Assembly: GCF_937425535.1 (NCBI RefSeq)
Contig: NZ_OW485601.1
Location: 5,439,501-5,503,500, forward strand
From: Rhodovastum atsumiense
GTDB taxonomy: Bacteria > Pseudomonadota > Alphaproteobacteria > Acetobacterales > Acetobacteraceae
DNA: 64,000 nucleotides
Direction: 5' to 3'
Below are positions 8,623-16,878 of this stretch, in pieces. The number at the start of each line of letters is the position of its first letter. Positions within the stretch are counted from its first letter, which is position 1. A model generated the notes under the pieces. It was not told the DNA's origin. It worked only from the letters and a program-made list of their open reading frames with translations, and ran no database searches. The position numbers and the translations under genes are program-made.

Positions 8623-9153
8623 ATGATTTTGCAGAGCGAACGGCTGATCCTGCGCCCGTGGCGGGAGGCGGACCGTGTGCCGCTCGCCGCGCTGTCGTCC
8701 GATCCCCAGGTGATGCGCTTCTTTGCCGTCATCCGCGACCGTGCGCAGTCGGACGCGTGGATGGACCGCACCCAGGCCCATATCGACCGGCACGGCTTCG
8801 GGGTCTGGGCCGCCGAGGCACCTGGCGTGGCCGATCTGATCGGCTTCGTAGGGCTGTCGACCATTCCGGCCGATACACCGGTCCCTGCCGGGGTCGAACT
8901 GGTCTGGACCCTCGCCGCCGCCTACTGGGGCCGCGGCTACGCGCCGGAAGCGGCGCGGCTGGTCGCCAAATACGGGTTCGGGCGGCTGCACCTGCCGGAA
9001 ATCCTGGCCTTTACCGCCGCAGTGAACGCACCGTCGCGGCGGGTGATGGAAAAGATCGGCATGCGTCACGATCCGGTCGGCAGCTTCGACCATCCGCGCG
9101 TGGCGCCGGGCGTGCTGCGCCGCCACGTGTTGTACCGGCTGGCACGGGCCTGA
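8623..9153 (+). CDS. GNAT acetyltransferase, RimJ/RimL-like
   Basis: A 176-residue GNAT-fold protein of the RimJ/RimL group (Acetyltransf_3). The opening SERLILRPWREAD is diagnostic for this group. The acetyl-CoA site shows as YWGRGYAPEAARLVAKYGF, and the C-terminal NAPSRRVMEKIGM is the family end motif. Substrates in this group range from ribosomal protein N-termini to small amines, so none is given. It begins 24 bases after the aldolase gene and could share its mRNA. A multi-hairpin repeat begins eight bases after its stop codon. Confidence 0.85.
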   Translation: MILQSERLILRPWREADRVPLAALSSDPQVMRFFAVIRDRAQSDAWMDRTQAHIDRHGFGVWAAEAPGVADLIGFVGLSTIPADTPVPAGVELVWTLAAAYWGRGYAPEAARLVAKYGFGRLHLPEILAFTAAVNAPSRRVMEKIGMRHDPVGSFDHPRVAPGVLRRHVLYRLARA

Positions 9154-9160
9154 TCAAAGG

Positions 9161-9313
9161 AAAGGCAAGGGCTTCGCCCTTGACCCACCAAGGGCCACAA
9201 GGCCCTTGGATCCCATTCGCGCTGCGCGGCACAGAAGGGGTTCCAAGGGCCAAAGGCCCTTGGTGGAGGTGCAGGAGGCAAAGCCTCCTGCCAGGGTCCG
9301 GGGCAGCGCCCCG
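9161..9313. repeat. multi-hairpin interspersed repeat, copy A
   Basis: A string of five or six short perfect hairpins lies between two convergent genes: AGGGCttcGCCCT, CCAAGGGCCacaAGGCCCTTGG (imperfect centre), CGCGCtGCGCG, CCAAGGGCCaaAGGCCCTTGG, AGGAGGCaaaGCCTCCT and GGGGCagcGCCCC. On the opposite strand it aligns over its whole length with the copies near 39.5 kb and 56.4 kb. Some stems differ from those copies by paired changes on both arms. It has no coding potential. It probably acts as terminator or 3'-end stabiliser for one or both flanking mRNAs; this is inferred from position. Confidence 0.85.
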
Positions 9314-9318
9314 GCTGC

Positions 9319-11484
9319 TTACGCCTGAGCCTTCGCCTCGCGGCGCCGCGCGGTCAGGATGAACTCCGTATACCCGTTCGGCTGGCTGCGCCCCTTGAAG
9401 ATCAGGTCGCAGGCGGCCTGGAACGCCACCCCGTCATAGCCGGGCGCCATCGGCCGGTAGGCCGGGTCGCCGGCGTTCTGCCGGTCTACCACCACCGCCA
9501 TGCGCTTCAGCGTCTCCAGCACCTGGGCCTCGGTGGTCACGCCGTGGCGCAGCCAGTTGGCGATATGCTGGCTGGAGATGCGCAGCGTCGCCCGGTCCTC
9601 CATCAGCCCGACATCATGGATGTCCGGCACCTTGGAGCAGCCCACGCCCTGGTCGATCCAGCGCACCACGTAGCCGAGGATGCCCTGGGCGTTGTTGTCC
9701 AGTTCCTGCTGGATTTCCTCGGGCGACCAGTTCGGCCGGTCGGCGAGCGGAATGGTCAGGATATCCGAAAGCTTTGCCGGGGCGCGTGTCGCCAGGTCCT
9801 CCTGCCGGGCCGCGACGTCCACCTGGTGGTAGTGCAGCGCGTGCAGCGTGGCGGCGGTGGGCGAGGGGACCCAGGCGGTGTTGGCGCCGGCGCGCGGATG
9901 GCCGATCTTTTGCGCCAGCATGTCGGCCATGCGGTCCGGGGCCGCCCACATGCCCTTGCCGATCTGCGCCCGTCCGCGCAGGCCGCAGGCCAGGCCCACG
10001 TCGACGTTGTTGTTTTCGTAGGCGCCGATCCAGGCGGCGGCGCGCATGTCGTTCTTGCGCACGACCGCGCCCGCTTCCATCGAGGTGTGGATCTCGTCAC
10101 CGGTGCGGTCGAGGAAGCCGGTGTTGATGAACACCACCCGCTCGCGCGCCGCGGCGATGCAGGCCTTCAGATTGATGGTGGTGCGGCGCTCTTCGTCCAT
10201 GATGCCCATCTTGAGCGTGTTGCGGGCAAGGCCCAGCACGTCCTCGACGGCGGCGAACAGGTCGGAGGCGAACTGCACCTCGTCCGGCCCGTGCATCTTC
10301 GGCTTGACGATGTAGACCGAGCCGGCGCGCGAGTTGCGCAGCTTCCCGCCGCCCTTGAGGTCATGCAGCGCGATCGCCGAGGTGATCAGGGCATCGAGGA
10401 TGGTTTCGGGCACGTCGGCGCCCGTCGCGTCCTGCACCGCGTCGGTGTACATGTGGTGGCCGACGTTGCGGACCAGCATCAGGCTGCGGCCGGGCAGGGT
10501 GACGGAGGTGCCGTCCGGGGCGGTGTAGACCCGGTCCGGATTGAGCCGGCGCTCGAACTCCTTGCCGCCTTTCTCGAAGGTGGCCGACAGCGTCCCCTTC
10601 ATCAGGCCGAGCCAGTTCCGGTAGACCACCACCTTGTCCTCGGCGTCGACGGCGGCGACCGAGTCCTCGCAATCCATGATGGTGGTGACCGCCGATTCGA
10701 TCACGACGTCGGCGAGCCCGGCGGCGGAGGTCTTGCCGATCGGGTGGGTGCGGTCGAACCGCAGTTCGATGTGCAGGCCGTGGTTCTTCAGCAGCACCAC
10801 GGTCGGGTTGGCGGGATCGCCCTGGTAGCCGGCGAACTTGCCGGGCGTGACCAGCACGGTGTGCGCGCCCGATTCCAGCGTCACTTCCAGCCGTCCGCCG
10901 CGGACGGCGTAGCCGGCGACGTCGGCATGGCTCGCGTGCACCAGCGGCACGGCGGCATCCAGCACCTCGTGCGCCCGGGCGATCACCGCGGCGCCGCGCA
11001 CCGGGTTGAAGCCGCGGCCGCGCTCCGTGCCGTCGTCATCGCCGATGGCATCGGTGCCGTACAGCGCGTCGTACAGGCTGCCCCAGCGGGCATTGCCGGC
11101 ATTCAGGGCGTAGCGGGCATTGTTGACCGGCACCACGAGCTGCGGGCCGGCGATGCTGGCGATCTCGGCATCGACATGGGCGGTGCTGACCTGGAAGGCC
11201 GGCGGCTCGGGCACGAGATAGCCGATTTCCTTCAGGAACGCCGTGTAGGCCGCCTGGTCGATCGGCCGGGCCGGGTTGGCGGCGTGCCAAGCGTCCAGTT
11301 TGGCCTGCAGCGCGTCACGAACCTCCAGCAGGGCCTTGTTGCGGGGCCCGAAGGTGGCGACCAGCCGAGACAGCCCGGCCCAGAATGTGGCCGCGTCCAG
11401 ACCGGTGCCCGGCAGGGCCTCGGTCTCGATGAACTCCTTCAGGGGGCGCGACACCTTGAGGTCGCCTGCCTGCGCATGACCCAT
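9319..11484 (-). CDS. glcB: malate synthase G
   Basis: A 721-residue enzyme that condenses glyoxylate with acetyl-CoA to give malate (glyoxylate bypass, glycolate use). It is the single-chain G isoform, about 720-730 residues in the family. Seen: [18 protein letters not shown] in the barrel, [14 protein letters not shown] and [13 protein letters not shown], which hold the Mg2+-binding Glu and Asp, and the C-terminal VGCSKVPDI with [13 protein letters not shown] holding the catalytic Asp. ATG 11484 follows GGAGGAA at a good distance. It lies 170 bases behind a LacI-type regulator on the same strand. ActP and PrpE elsewhere in the window fit acetate or propionate use. Confidence 0.97.
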   Translation of the reverse strand: MGHAQAGDLKVSRPLKEFIETEALPGTGLDAATFWAGLSRLVATFGPRNKALLEVRDALQAKLDAWHAANPARPIDQAAYTAFLKEIGYLVPEPPAFQVSTAHVDAEIASIAGPQLVVPVNNARYALNAGNARWGSLYDALYGTDAIGDDDGTERGRGFNPVRGAAVIARAHEVLDAAVPLVHASHADVAGYAVRGGRLEVTLESGAHTVLVTPGKFAGYQGDPANPTVVLLKNHGLHIELRFDRTHPIGKTSAAGLADVVIESAVTTIMDCEDSVAAVDAEDKVVVYRNWLGLMKGTLSATFEKGGKEFERRLNPDRVYTAPDGTSVTLPGRSLMLVRNVGHHMYTDAVQDATGADVPETILDALITSAIALHDLKGGGKLRNSRAGSVYIVKPKMHGPDEVQFASDLFAAVEDVLGLARNTLKMGIMDEERRTTINLKACIAAARERVVFINTGFLDRTGDEIHTSMEAGAVVRKNDMRAAAWIGAYENNNVDVGLACGLRGRAQIGKGMWAAPDRMADMLAQKIGHPRAGANTAWVPSPTAATLHALHYHQVDVAARQEDLATRAPAKLSDILTIPLADRPNWSPEEIQQELDNNAQGILGYVVRWIDQGVGCSKVPDIHDVGLMEDRATLRISSQHIANWLRHGVTTEAQVLETLKRMAVVVDRQNAGDPAYRPMAPGYDGVAFQAACDLIFKGRSQPNGYTEFILTARRREAKAQA

Positions 11485-11654
11485 GTGAGTGGTTCCTCCG
11501 TTCTCCTGGCGCGCTTATTGGTGCCCGGGGCCGGGTTTGTCGAGGGGGCGCACCAATGCGCTGCCCGCAAGCCCCGGCGATCCGGGGGGGCACGCGCCAT
11601 TCTTCCGACGGCGCCGTCGGCCGGACAAGCCCCTCCCGGGGGGCAAGGCGCGGG

Positions 11655-12677
11655 TCAGGTCGTGGCCCGTTCGCGGATGCCGGCCGGGATCAGGATCCGG
11701 CGCGGCGCGGAGCCGCCGGCCAGGCGCGCCAGCAGGTTTTCCGCCGCCTGCCGCCCCATCGCGGTGCCGTCCACGCCGACGCTGGTGATCGGCGGCTCGC
11801 TGGCTTGCGCCAGCTCGAAATCGCCGAATCCGCACACCGCCAGCGTTTCCGGCACGGCGATGCCGAGCGCGCGCGCCTGGGTGACGGCGCCGAAGGCCAC
11901 CAGGTCGGAGCCGCAGAACAGGGCGGTGCGGGGCGGGATCTGGTCGGCGATCGCCTGCAGGGCGGTGCGGCCGTCGCGGATGCCACTTGGCGCGGGCAGG
12001 ATGCGTTCGGCCACCAGGACGCCGCCCCGCGCCTCGATCCGGTCGATGAAGCCGCGTCGGCGCAGCCGCGCCCGCGGGTCGCCCGCGGTCAGCACGGCGA
12101 AGCGGCGGTGGCCACGGGCGAGGAAGAAATCAGCGACCTTGGCGCCGATCTCGGCATGGTCGAAGCCCACCAGCATGTCGGTCGGCGTGTCGCTGGCGTC
12201 CCAGATCTCGACCACGGGCACGCCGGCATCCCGCAGCAGGCGCTTCACCTCCGGCGAATGCGCCGCCCCGGTCAGCAGCAATCCGTCCGGCCGGCGCGTC
12301 AGCACGGCGCGGATCAGCCCGTCCTCGGTGCCGGGCGTGTAGCCGGACAGGCCGAGCAGCACGTGGTAGCCGGCGCGGTGCATCGCATCGGTGAAGGATT
12401 GGACGGGCTCGCTGAACATCGGGCTGGCGATGGTCGGCACGATCGCCGCGATCATGCGGCTGCGCCGGCTCGACAGGCCGCCGGCGATCATGTTGGGCAC
12501 GTAGCCCAGTTTCTCGATCGCCTCGCGCACCCGTGCGGCGGTGGTTTCCGACACACGCTCGGGCGTGTTCAGCACGCGTGAGACCGTCATCGGCGCCACG
12601 CCCGCTTCGGTGGCGACGTCAGTGATCTTGACCGAGGCGAAGGGGCCGCGTCGGCGTGCCGCCACGTGCATCCTCAT
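11655..12677 (-). CDS. LacI-family transcriptional regulator
   Basis: About 340 residues. The N-terminal helix-turn-helix reads KITDVATEAGVAPMTVSRVL with the hinge LGYVPNMIAGGL. The periplasmic-binding-like sensor domain (about 70-335) opens RSRMIAAIVPTI and resembles GntR-type gluconate repressors of the LacI family. Start choice is uncertain: ATG 12677 and ATG 12671 both lack a strong ribosome binding site, while a start further up at 12776 would add 33 unconserved residues. It is upstream of glcB in the same direction, so it may control itself and glcB. Family members usually sense a sugar acid or sugar, so a link to glyoxylate metabolism would be unusual. Confidence 0.85.
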   Translation of the reverse strand: MRMHVAARRRGPFASVKITDVATEAGVAPMTVSRVLNTPERVSETTAARVREAIEKLGYVPNMIAGGLSSRRSRMIAAIVPTIASPMFSEPVQSFTDAMHRAGYHVLLGLSGYTPGTEDGLIRAVLTRRPDGLLLTGAAHSPEVKRLLRDAGVPVVEIWDASDTPTDMLVGFDHAEIGAKVADFFLARGHRRFAVLTAGDPRARLRRRGFIDRIEARGGVLVAERILPAPSGIRDGRTALQAIADQIPPRTALFCGSDLVAFGAVTQARALGIAVPETLAVCGFGDFELAQASEPPITSVGVDGTAMGRQAAENLLARLAGGSAPRRILIPAGIRERATT

Positions 12678-12922
12678 TCGTTGTTGATCTGAATCTGAAG
12701 GATAATCCGCCGGGGTGGGGGCGGTTAAGGTGGCACGTCCGCTTCTTGCACGACCGAACCGACCATCCAGGCGCACATCCGCCGCCTTTCCCGATGATCA
12801 TGCACGTGAATCCGGTATCCGGCGATGCACGGTGGGCTCACGGCAAGTTCACAACCCTTGGCTGTGGGAAACGCTACCCGGGCGGCAATGTCTGAATGGC
12901 CGAAACGACACGGGAAAGCCGC

Positions 12923-13249
12923 ATGATTCGCCTGCTCGTCGTCCTGGTCCTGTGTGCCGTGCCGGCGGCCCAGGCGCGTCCCCCCGAAAACCCCGATCCG
13001 GAACTCGCGCCCTGGTACAACAGCCTGCGCCAGCCGGGCACCGGCATTTCCTGTTGTTCGATCGCCGATTGCCGGCCAGTTGATTACCGGGTGGTGCAGG
13101 ATCGCTACGAGGCCTTCATCGCCGGCGCATGGCGCGCCGTGCCGCCGGATCGGGTGCTGCACCGCGAGGACAACCCGACCGGACGGGCAGTGGTGTGCTG
13201 GACTCCCACCGCCGGGATCATGTGTTTCGTGAAGGGGCCGGAAATCTAG
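12923..13249 (+). CDS. small exported cysteine-containing protein
   Basis: A 108-residue protein with a signal peptide (MIRLLVVLVLCAVPAAQARP). The mature part has the conserved-looking block ISCCSIADCRPVDYR, then VPPDRVL, and a final pair of cysteines in VVCWTP and IMCFVKG. Small exported proteins with this CCxxxDC core are common in alphaproteobacteria, but their role is unknown. ATG 12923 is used because a signal peptide starts exactly there; ATG 12896 would put nine charged residues in front. It is divergent from the LacI regulator, and the shared gap (12678-12922) would hold both promoters. Confidence 0.65.
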   Translation: MIRLLVVLVLCAVPAAQARPPENPDPELAPWYNSLRQPGTGISCCSIADCRPVDYRVVQDRYEAFIAGAWRAVPPDRVLHREDNPTGRAVVCWTPTAGIMCFVKGPEI

Positions 13250-13347
13250 CTATCCTTGCCGGCGGCAGGCGGCGTGTGAGGGCGCTGCCGTTGTCGCGCG
13301 ACCGGTTTCCATGCTGGCTTCCACGGCGATGCAAACGCGCCTGCCGT

Positions 13348-13364
13348 ATTTTCATCATGAAAAT
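13348..13364. promoter_or_regulatory. perfect palindrome, operator-like
   Basis: ATTTTCAT-C-ATGAAAAT is a perfect 8-base inverted repeat around one central base. It is AT-rich within a GC-rich context, the usual look of a dimeric repressor site. It lies 280 bases before the small membrane protein gene at 13644 and 100 bases before the tiny Cys-rich frame. No regulator is assigned. Confidence 0.3.
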
Positions 13365-13450
13365 CGGGTATGGCCGCGCAAGCAATGGATATCGGTATTC
13401 GCCGCTACGAAATCAGCCGGATCGCGCGTGAATGCTGTGATGGGGTAGAT

Positions 13451-13513
13451 ATGTCACGACGCATCCCAGGGGTGGGATGTTGTCGGATCTGCAAATACTG
13501 CGGACCGTCATGA
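13451..13513 (+). CDS. possible 20-residue Cys-rich peptide
   Basis: An ATG frame of 20 codons encodes MSRRIPGVGCCRICKYCGPS, with a CCxxCxxC arrangement. A GGGGTAG stretch lies a few bases before the ATG. Four cysteines in eleven residues is far above chance for this GC-rich sequence, but the frame is very short. It could be a Cys-sensing leader peptide, a metal-binding microprotein or a chance frame. The next gene starts 130 bases downstream. Confidence 0.25.
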   Translation: MSRRIPGVGCCRICKYCGPS

Positions 13514-13643
13514 AACTCTGCCAGCGGGCAGGGGTGAAGTGCTGTCGCCTGCCATCTGTCGGCGCTTCTGGATTGCAGGGGATCCGGTCTCACGAAGCAA
13601 AGGGTTCGTATCAGGCGGACGCACGAAAGGGGGAAAGTTCCCG

Positions 13644-13919
13644 ATGAACGTCTGGATGGTCGGATGCTCCGGGCCACGGGCCTGCACCCTCCTCGACCGG
13701 ATTGCAGCGTTCGAGACCGGTCTCGCACGTCAGGCCGCGCGATGGCGCGTGGAAGACGACGCCGCCATGCTCGCGATGGAGGAAGAGATCCTGTCCGCAG
13801 GCGAGGAGGAGGCGTCGGCTTCCTCCCGGCCGCGGACATCGTCCGCCCGTTCCATCCTGGGCACGCTCGGCATCGCGGCAAGCCTCGTGCTGATGTGGCT
13901 CGGCATGCAGGTGATCTGA
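13644..13919 (+). CDS. small protein with C-terminal membrane anchor
   Basis: A 91-residue unknown protein. Residues 1-55 are amphipathic and acidic (WRVEDDAAMLAMEEEILSAG), a Ser-rich linker follows, and residues 70-90 form one hydrophobic helix (LGTLGIAASLVLMWLGMQVI). The layout suggests a cytoplasmic helix held at the inner membrane by its tail. ATG 13644 follows GGGGGAAAG at the right distance. It ends 12 bases from the convergent gamma-glutamyltransferase gene. I recognise no family. Confidence 0.55.
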   Translation: MNVWMVGCSGPRACTLLDRIAAFETGLARQAARWRVEDDAAMLAMEEEILSAGEEEASASSRPRTSSARSILGTLGIAASLVLMWLGMQVI

Positions 13920-13931
13920 CCCGCTGCCCCC

Positions 13932-15704
13932 TTATCGCCCGACGGCGTAGCCCTGCATCCCGCGCGGATTCGCGCCGGCGAACATCTGCCCGTCCGGCTC
14001 GAGCCGTGCCGCCGACAAACGGCCTTCGCTCCAGGGTTCGCCGATCTCGGCCAGGTGGCCACGCGCCTGCAGCGCCGCCAGCACGCTGGCATCGGTGCCG
14101 CCTTCCAGCACCACCTTGCCCGGGCGCGCCACGCGCGGCCAGAAACTGGATGGCCAGTGCTCGGTATGGAAGGACGGCGCGTCGATCGCCTGCTGGATGC
14201 CCATCCGGTGATGCAGCATGCGCAGCAGCAGGATGGGCTGCCACTGGTCCTGCTGCTCGCCGCCGGGCGTGCCGAGCGACATCCAGGCGCGGCCGTCGCG
14301 CAGCACCAGGCTCGGCGAGAGCGTGGTGCGCGGTCGCTTGCGCGGCTGCACGGAATTCGGGTGGCCCGGCTGCGTCCAGAACATCTGCCCGCGCGTGGAC
14401 AGCGGGAACCCGAGCCCCGGCACCACCGGCGAGGAGTGCAGCCAGCCGCCGGAGGGCGTGGCGCTGACCATGTTGCCCCAGCGGTCGATCACGTCGAGAT
14501 GGCAGGTATCGCCGCCCACCACGCCGAGTCGCCCGACGGTGGGCTCGCCCGCGCCGGCATTGCCGAGCAGCGCGGCGCGGCCGGCCGCGTCGTGGTCCAC
14601 ACGCGGCGTGAAGCCCGGCACATGGCCCGGCCGAAGTTCCAGGGAGGCTTGCTCGCCGACCAGCCTGCGCCGCTCGTCGTTGTAGGCGCGCGAGAGCAGG
14701 GTCCCGAGCGGCACCTGCACGAAATCGGGGTCGCCGTAATAGGCCTCGCGGTCGGCGAAGGCGAGCTTGAGGCATTCCACCACGACATGCACGAACTCCG
14801 CCCCCAGCGGGTCCATGGCGCCGATGTCGAATCCCTCGGCCAGGGCGAGGAACTGCAGAAAGGCGGGGCCCTGGCTCCAGGGACCGCATTTCAGCAGCCG
14901 GTGGCCGTGATAGTCGAACCCGACCGGCGCTTCGACCGGGGCGGCCCAGCGTGCCATGTCATCGCCGGTCAGCAGGCCGCGGTGATGCCGGCCCGAGCAG
15001 TCCAGCACGTCGGTGTCGCGGTAATAGCGGTCCACCGCCTCGGCGACGAAGCCACGGTAGAAGGCATTGCGCACGGCATCGATGCGCGCCTCGCGGTTGG
15101 GGCCGACGGCGCAGGCGCACAGCCGTTCCCAGGTCGCGGCCAGCGCCGGGCGGCGCAGCAGGCTGCCGGGGGCGGGCACCTCGCCGCCGGGCAGGAACAC
15201 CTCGGCGCTGGTGCCCCAGGCTTCCAGCAACGGCTGCGCATGCAGGATGGTGGCGCTGATGCGCGGCACGACATGCACGCCTTTCTCCGCGTAGCCCAGC
15301 GCATAGGCGAGCACGTCAGCGAATTCCCAGGTTCCCCATTCGCGCAGCAGGGTGCACCAGGCATCGAAGGCCCCCGGCACCACCGCGGGCAGCAGCCCGG
15401 TGCCCGGCACCAGGTCGAGCCCGAGTGCGGCGAATCGCTCCGGCGTCGCCGCGTCGGGGGCCACGCCCTGGCCGCAGACGACGTGCTGGGTGCCGGCGGT
15501 TGCGTCGTGCAGCAGGATCGGCGCGTCGCCGCCCGGTCCGTTCAGGTGCGGCTCGGCGACCTGCAGGGTGAAACCGGCGGCGACCGCGGCATCGAAGGCA
15601 TTGCCGCCGCGTTCGAGCACCGCCATGCCGACCTGGCTCGCGATCCAATGCGTGGAGGTGACCACGCCGAAGGTGCCGGCGATCTCGGGCCGTGTCGTGA
15701 ACAT
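13932..15704 (-). CDS. ggt: gamma-glutamyltransferase family protein
   Basis: A 590-residue Ntn-hydrolase that cleaves gamma-glutamyl bonds, for example in glutathione, or acts as an acylase. The precursor self-cleaves before a Thr: here GGDTCHLDVID places the nucleophile at about Thr400, followed by WGNMVSATPSGGW. The large-subunit mark GGNAFDAAVAAGF and LNGPGGDAPILL are also present. The family Gly-rich oxyanion segment appears as GTPGGEQQDQW. Many GGTs carry a signal peptide, but here the N-terminus (MFTTRPEIAGTFGVV) has none, so it is probably cytoplasmic. ATG 15704 has only a weak ribosome binding site. It is divergent from the PhnN-like gene with a 75-base gap. Confidence 0.88.
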   Translation of the reverse strand: MFTTRPEIAGTFGVVTSTHWIASQVGMAVLERGGNAFDAAVAAGFTLQVAEPHLNGPGGDAPILLHDATAGTQHVVCGQGVAPDAATPERFAALGLDLVPGTGLLPAVVPGAFDAWCTLLREWGTWEFADVLAYALGYAEKGVHVVPRISATILHAQPLLEAWGTSAEVFLPGGEVPAPGSLLRRPALAATWERLCACAVGPNREARIDAVRNAFYRGFVAEAVDRYYRDTDVLDCSGRHHRGLLTGDDMARWAAPVEAPVGFDYHGHRLLKCGPWSQGPAFLQFLALAEGFDIGAMDPLGAEFVHVVVECLKLAFADREAYYGDPDFVQVPLGTLLSRAYNDERRRLVGEQASLELRPGHVPGFTPRVDHDAAGRAALLGNAGAGEPTVGRLGVVGGDTCHLDVIDRWGNMVSATPSGGWLHSSPVVPGLGFPLSTRGQMFWTQPGHPNSVQPRKRPRTTLSPSLVLRDGRAWMSLGTPGGEQQDQWQPILLLRMLHHRMGIQQAIDAPSFHTEHWPSSFWPRVARPGKVVLEGGTDASVLAALQARGHLAEIGEPWSEGRLSAARLEPDGQMFAGANPRGMQGYAVGR

Positions 15705-15779
15705 CCGTATTGCGTTCCCGCTCTGTATCCGCCACAGCCTAGCGGCCGAAGGCACAGTGTCAAAACGAAGGGGCGGCGC

Positions 15780-16217
15780 ATGCTGGTCCTGGTGATCGGC
15801 CCTTCGGGAGAGAGCGGGACGGCGCTGCTCGCCGGGGTGCGGGCGGCACTGGCCGGTGATGATCGCTTCAGCTTTCCGCGCCCGCAGATCACCCGCCGGG
15901 CGAGCGGGAACCCCGACAGCCACGAACCGGTCGATCGCGAAAGCTTCGAGCTGCGCCGTGCCGTCGGCGCCTATGCCATGAGCTGGCAGGAAGACGGCAT
16001 CCGCTACGGCATTCCCGCCGAGATCGCGCTCGATCTCGATCTCGGCCATATCGTGGTGATTGCCGCCGCGCACGCCGTCATCGCCGAGGCATCGCGCCGG
16101 TTCCGCGTGTCCGTGCTGGAGAGCGCGGCGGCCTCGCCGGACGCCGTCGCCACGCTGGTGGCGGAACTGCGCCTGCTGGCGCGCCAGCTCGACTCCGTGG
16201 TCAGCCTGCCAGGCTGA
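15780..16217 (+). CDS. PhnN-like ribose 1,5-bisphosphokinase homologue, degenerate
   Basis: A 145-residue relative of PhnN, which phosphorylates ribose 1,5-bisphosphate to PRPP in phosphonate breakdown. The fold is recognisable: GPSG loop, PQITRRAS, ESFELRR, AYAMSWQEDGIRYGIP then AEIALDLDLGHIVVI. Two key parts are missing. The P-loop reads GPSGESGTALL instead of GPSGxGKDxLL, so the Walker A lysine is absent. The C-terminal LID region with the RGRE motif is also gone (the family has about 185 residues). It is probably not an active kinase. Its 3' end overlaps the convergent DUF1045 gene by 17 bases. Confidence 0.7.
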   Translation: MLVLVIGPSGESGTALLAGVRAALAGDDRFSFPRPQITRRASGNPDSHEPVDRESFELRRAVGAYAMSWQEDGIRYGIPAEIALDLDLGHIVVIAAAHAVIAEASRRFRVSVLESAAASPDAVATLVAELRLLARQLDSVVSLPG

Positions 16218-16878
16218 TCCGCGCGTCCAGGATGAAGGCTGCGCCTGGTGTGGGCTGGGCGAACAGGCAGATCTCGCTCACCCGCCGCGGCAGGGCCAGG
16301 ACATCGGCGAAATGCGCCTCCGCCGCCGGACGGTAAAGCGCGTGCTCGGCCGAAGACAGGCGCCGGGTCAGGGTCAGGTGGAAGAACCAGGTGGCGAACA
16401 CATAGGGATAGCCCCAGCGCCGCAGGTTGGCCTCCGCGGCGGGCGGCAGGCCGGAGCCACGGCGGCGGGCCAGTTCCGCCGCGTCCGGGGGCGCGCGCAG
16501 GGGATCGGCCCAGGCCACGGCGGCATCGGCCAGCGCCTGCAAAGGCGGGCAGGGGCGGCTCTCGCGCAGGGCCAGGAAGCCGTGCGGCGCGGCTACTTCA
16601 AGCGGCGGCAGGTCGAAGGCGGGGGCCGCGGCGGCGATCGCCCGTGCCACGGCCAGCAGATCATCCCGCCCGGCACCGTCGCGCAGCCGCATCGGCGGCT
16701 TCAGCGTGGCATGGAAGCCGTAGAGCCGCGGTTCCGCTGTGACGGCGGCGATGTCCGGCAGGTCGGGCTGCGCCACCGCCGCATCGGCTTCCGGGTCGCG
16801 CCCCAGCCAGGCGGCCGCAAGGGCCCAGAGCGGATCCGTTGGTGCCGGGGCGTAATAAAGGGCGTAGCGCGCGCAGAT
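16201..16878 (-). CDS. DUF1045 phosphonate-associated protein with no canonical start codon
   Basis: A protein of the DUF1045 family (2H-phosphoesterase-like), usually encoded among phn genes; its reaction is not established. The reading frame shows the family opening RYALYYAPAPTDPLWALAAA followed by WLGRD, then LYGFHATLKPPM and a second His motif in WFFHLTLTRRL. The conserved start of the family lies at about 16870, but no ATG, GTG or TTG exists there in frame. The first GTG is at 16776, after the conserved part. The codon in the expected place is ATC at 16878-16876, overlapping the phnM stop as TAATC where TAATG is usual. The start given assumes this ATC. Length would then be 225 residues, normal for the family. 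Confidence 0.8.
   Translation of the reverse strand: MCARYALYYAPAPTDPLWALAAAWLGRDPEADAAVAQPDLPDIAAVTAEPRLYGFHATLKPPMRLRDGAGRDDLLAVARAIAAAAPAFDLPPLEVAAPHGFLALRESRPCPPLQALADAAVAWADPLRAPPDAAELARRRGSGLPPAAEANLRRWGYPYVFATWFFHLTLTRRLSSAEHALYRPAAEAHFADVLALPRRVSEICLFAQPTPGAAFILDARISLAG

Larger units (their letters stand above)
13250..13643. other. intergenic region with palindrome and a possible tiny Cys-rich ORF
   Basis: No full gene is visible in these 394 bases. They hold a 17-base perfect palindrome (13348-13364) and a 20-codon open frame with four cysteines (13451-13513), both listed separately. CATCCC and GGGATG arms inside that small frame can also form a hairpin. I see no terminator with a T-tract for the gene on the left. 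Confidence 0.5.

Noticed and set aside
9161-9313. CRISPR array reading of the repeated hairpins
   Set aside because: The hairpins in one copy differ from each other and there are no equal spacers; the unit repeats as a whole block at distant sites, so it is an interspersed element and not a CRISPR array. No cas gene is present.
16201-16776. GTG 16776 as start of the DUF1045 gene
   Set aside because: It would remove the conserved opening of the family (RYALYYAPAP), which is still encoded in frame upstream.
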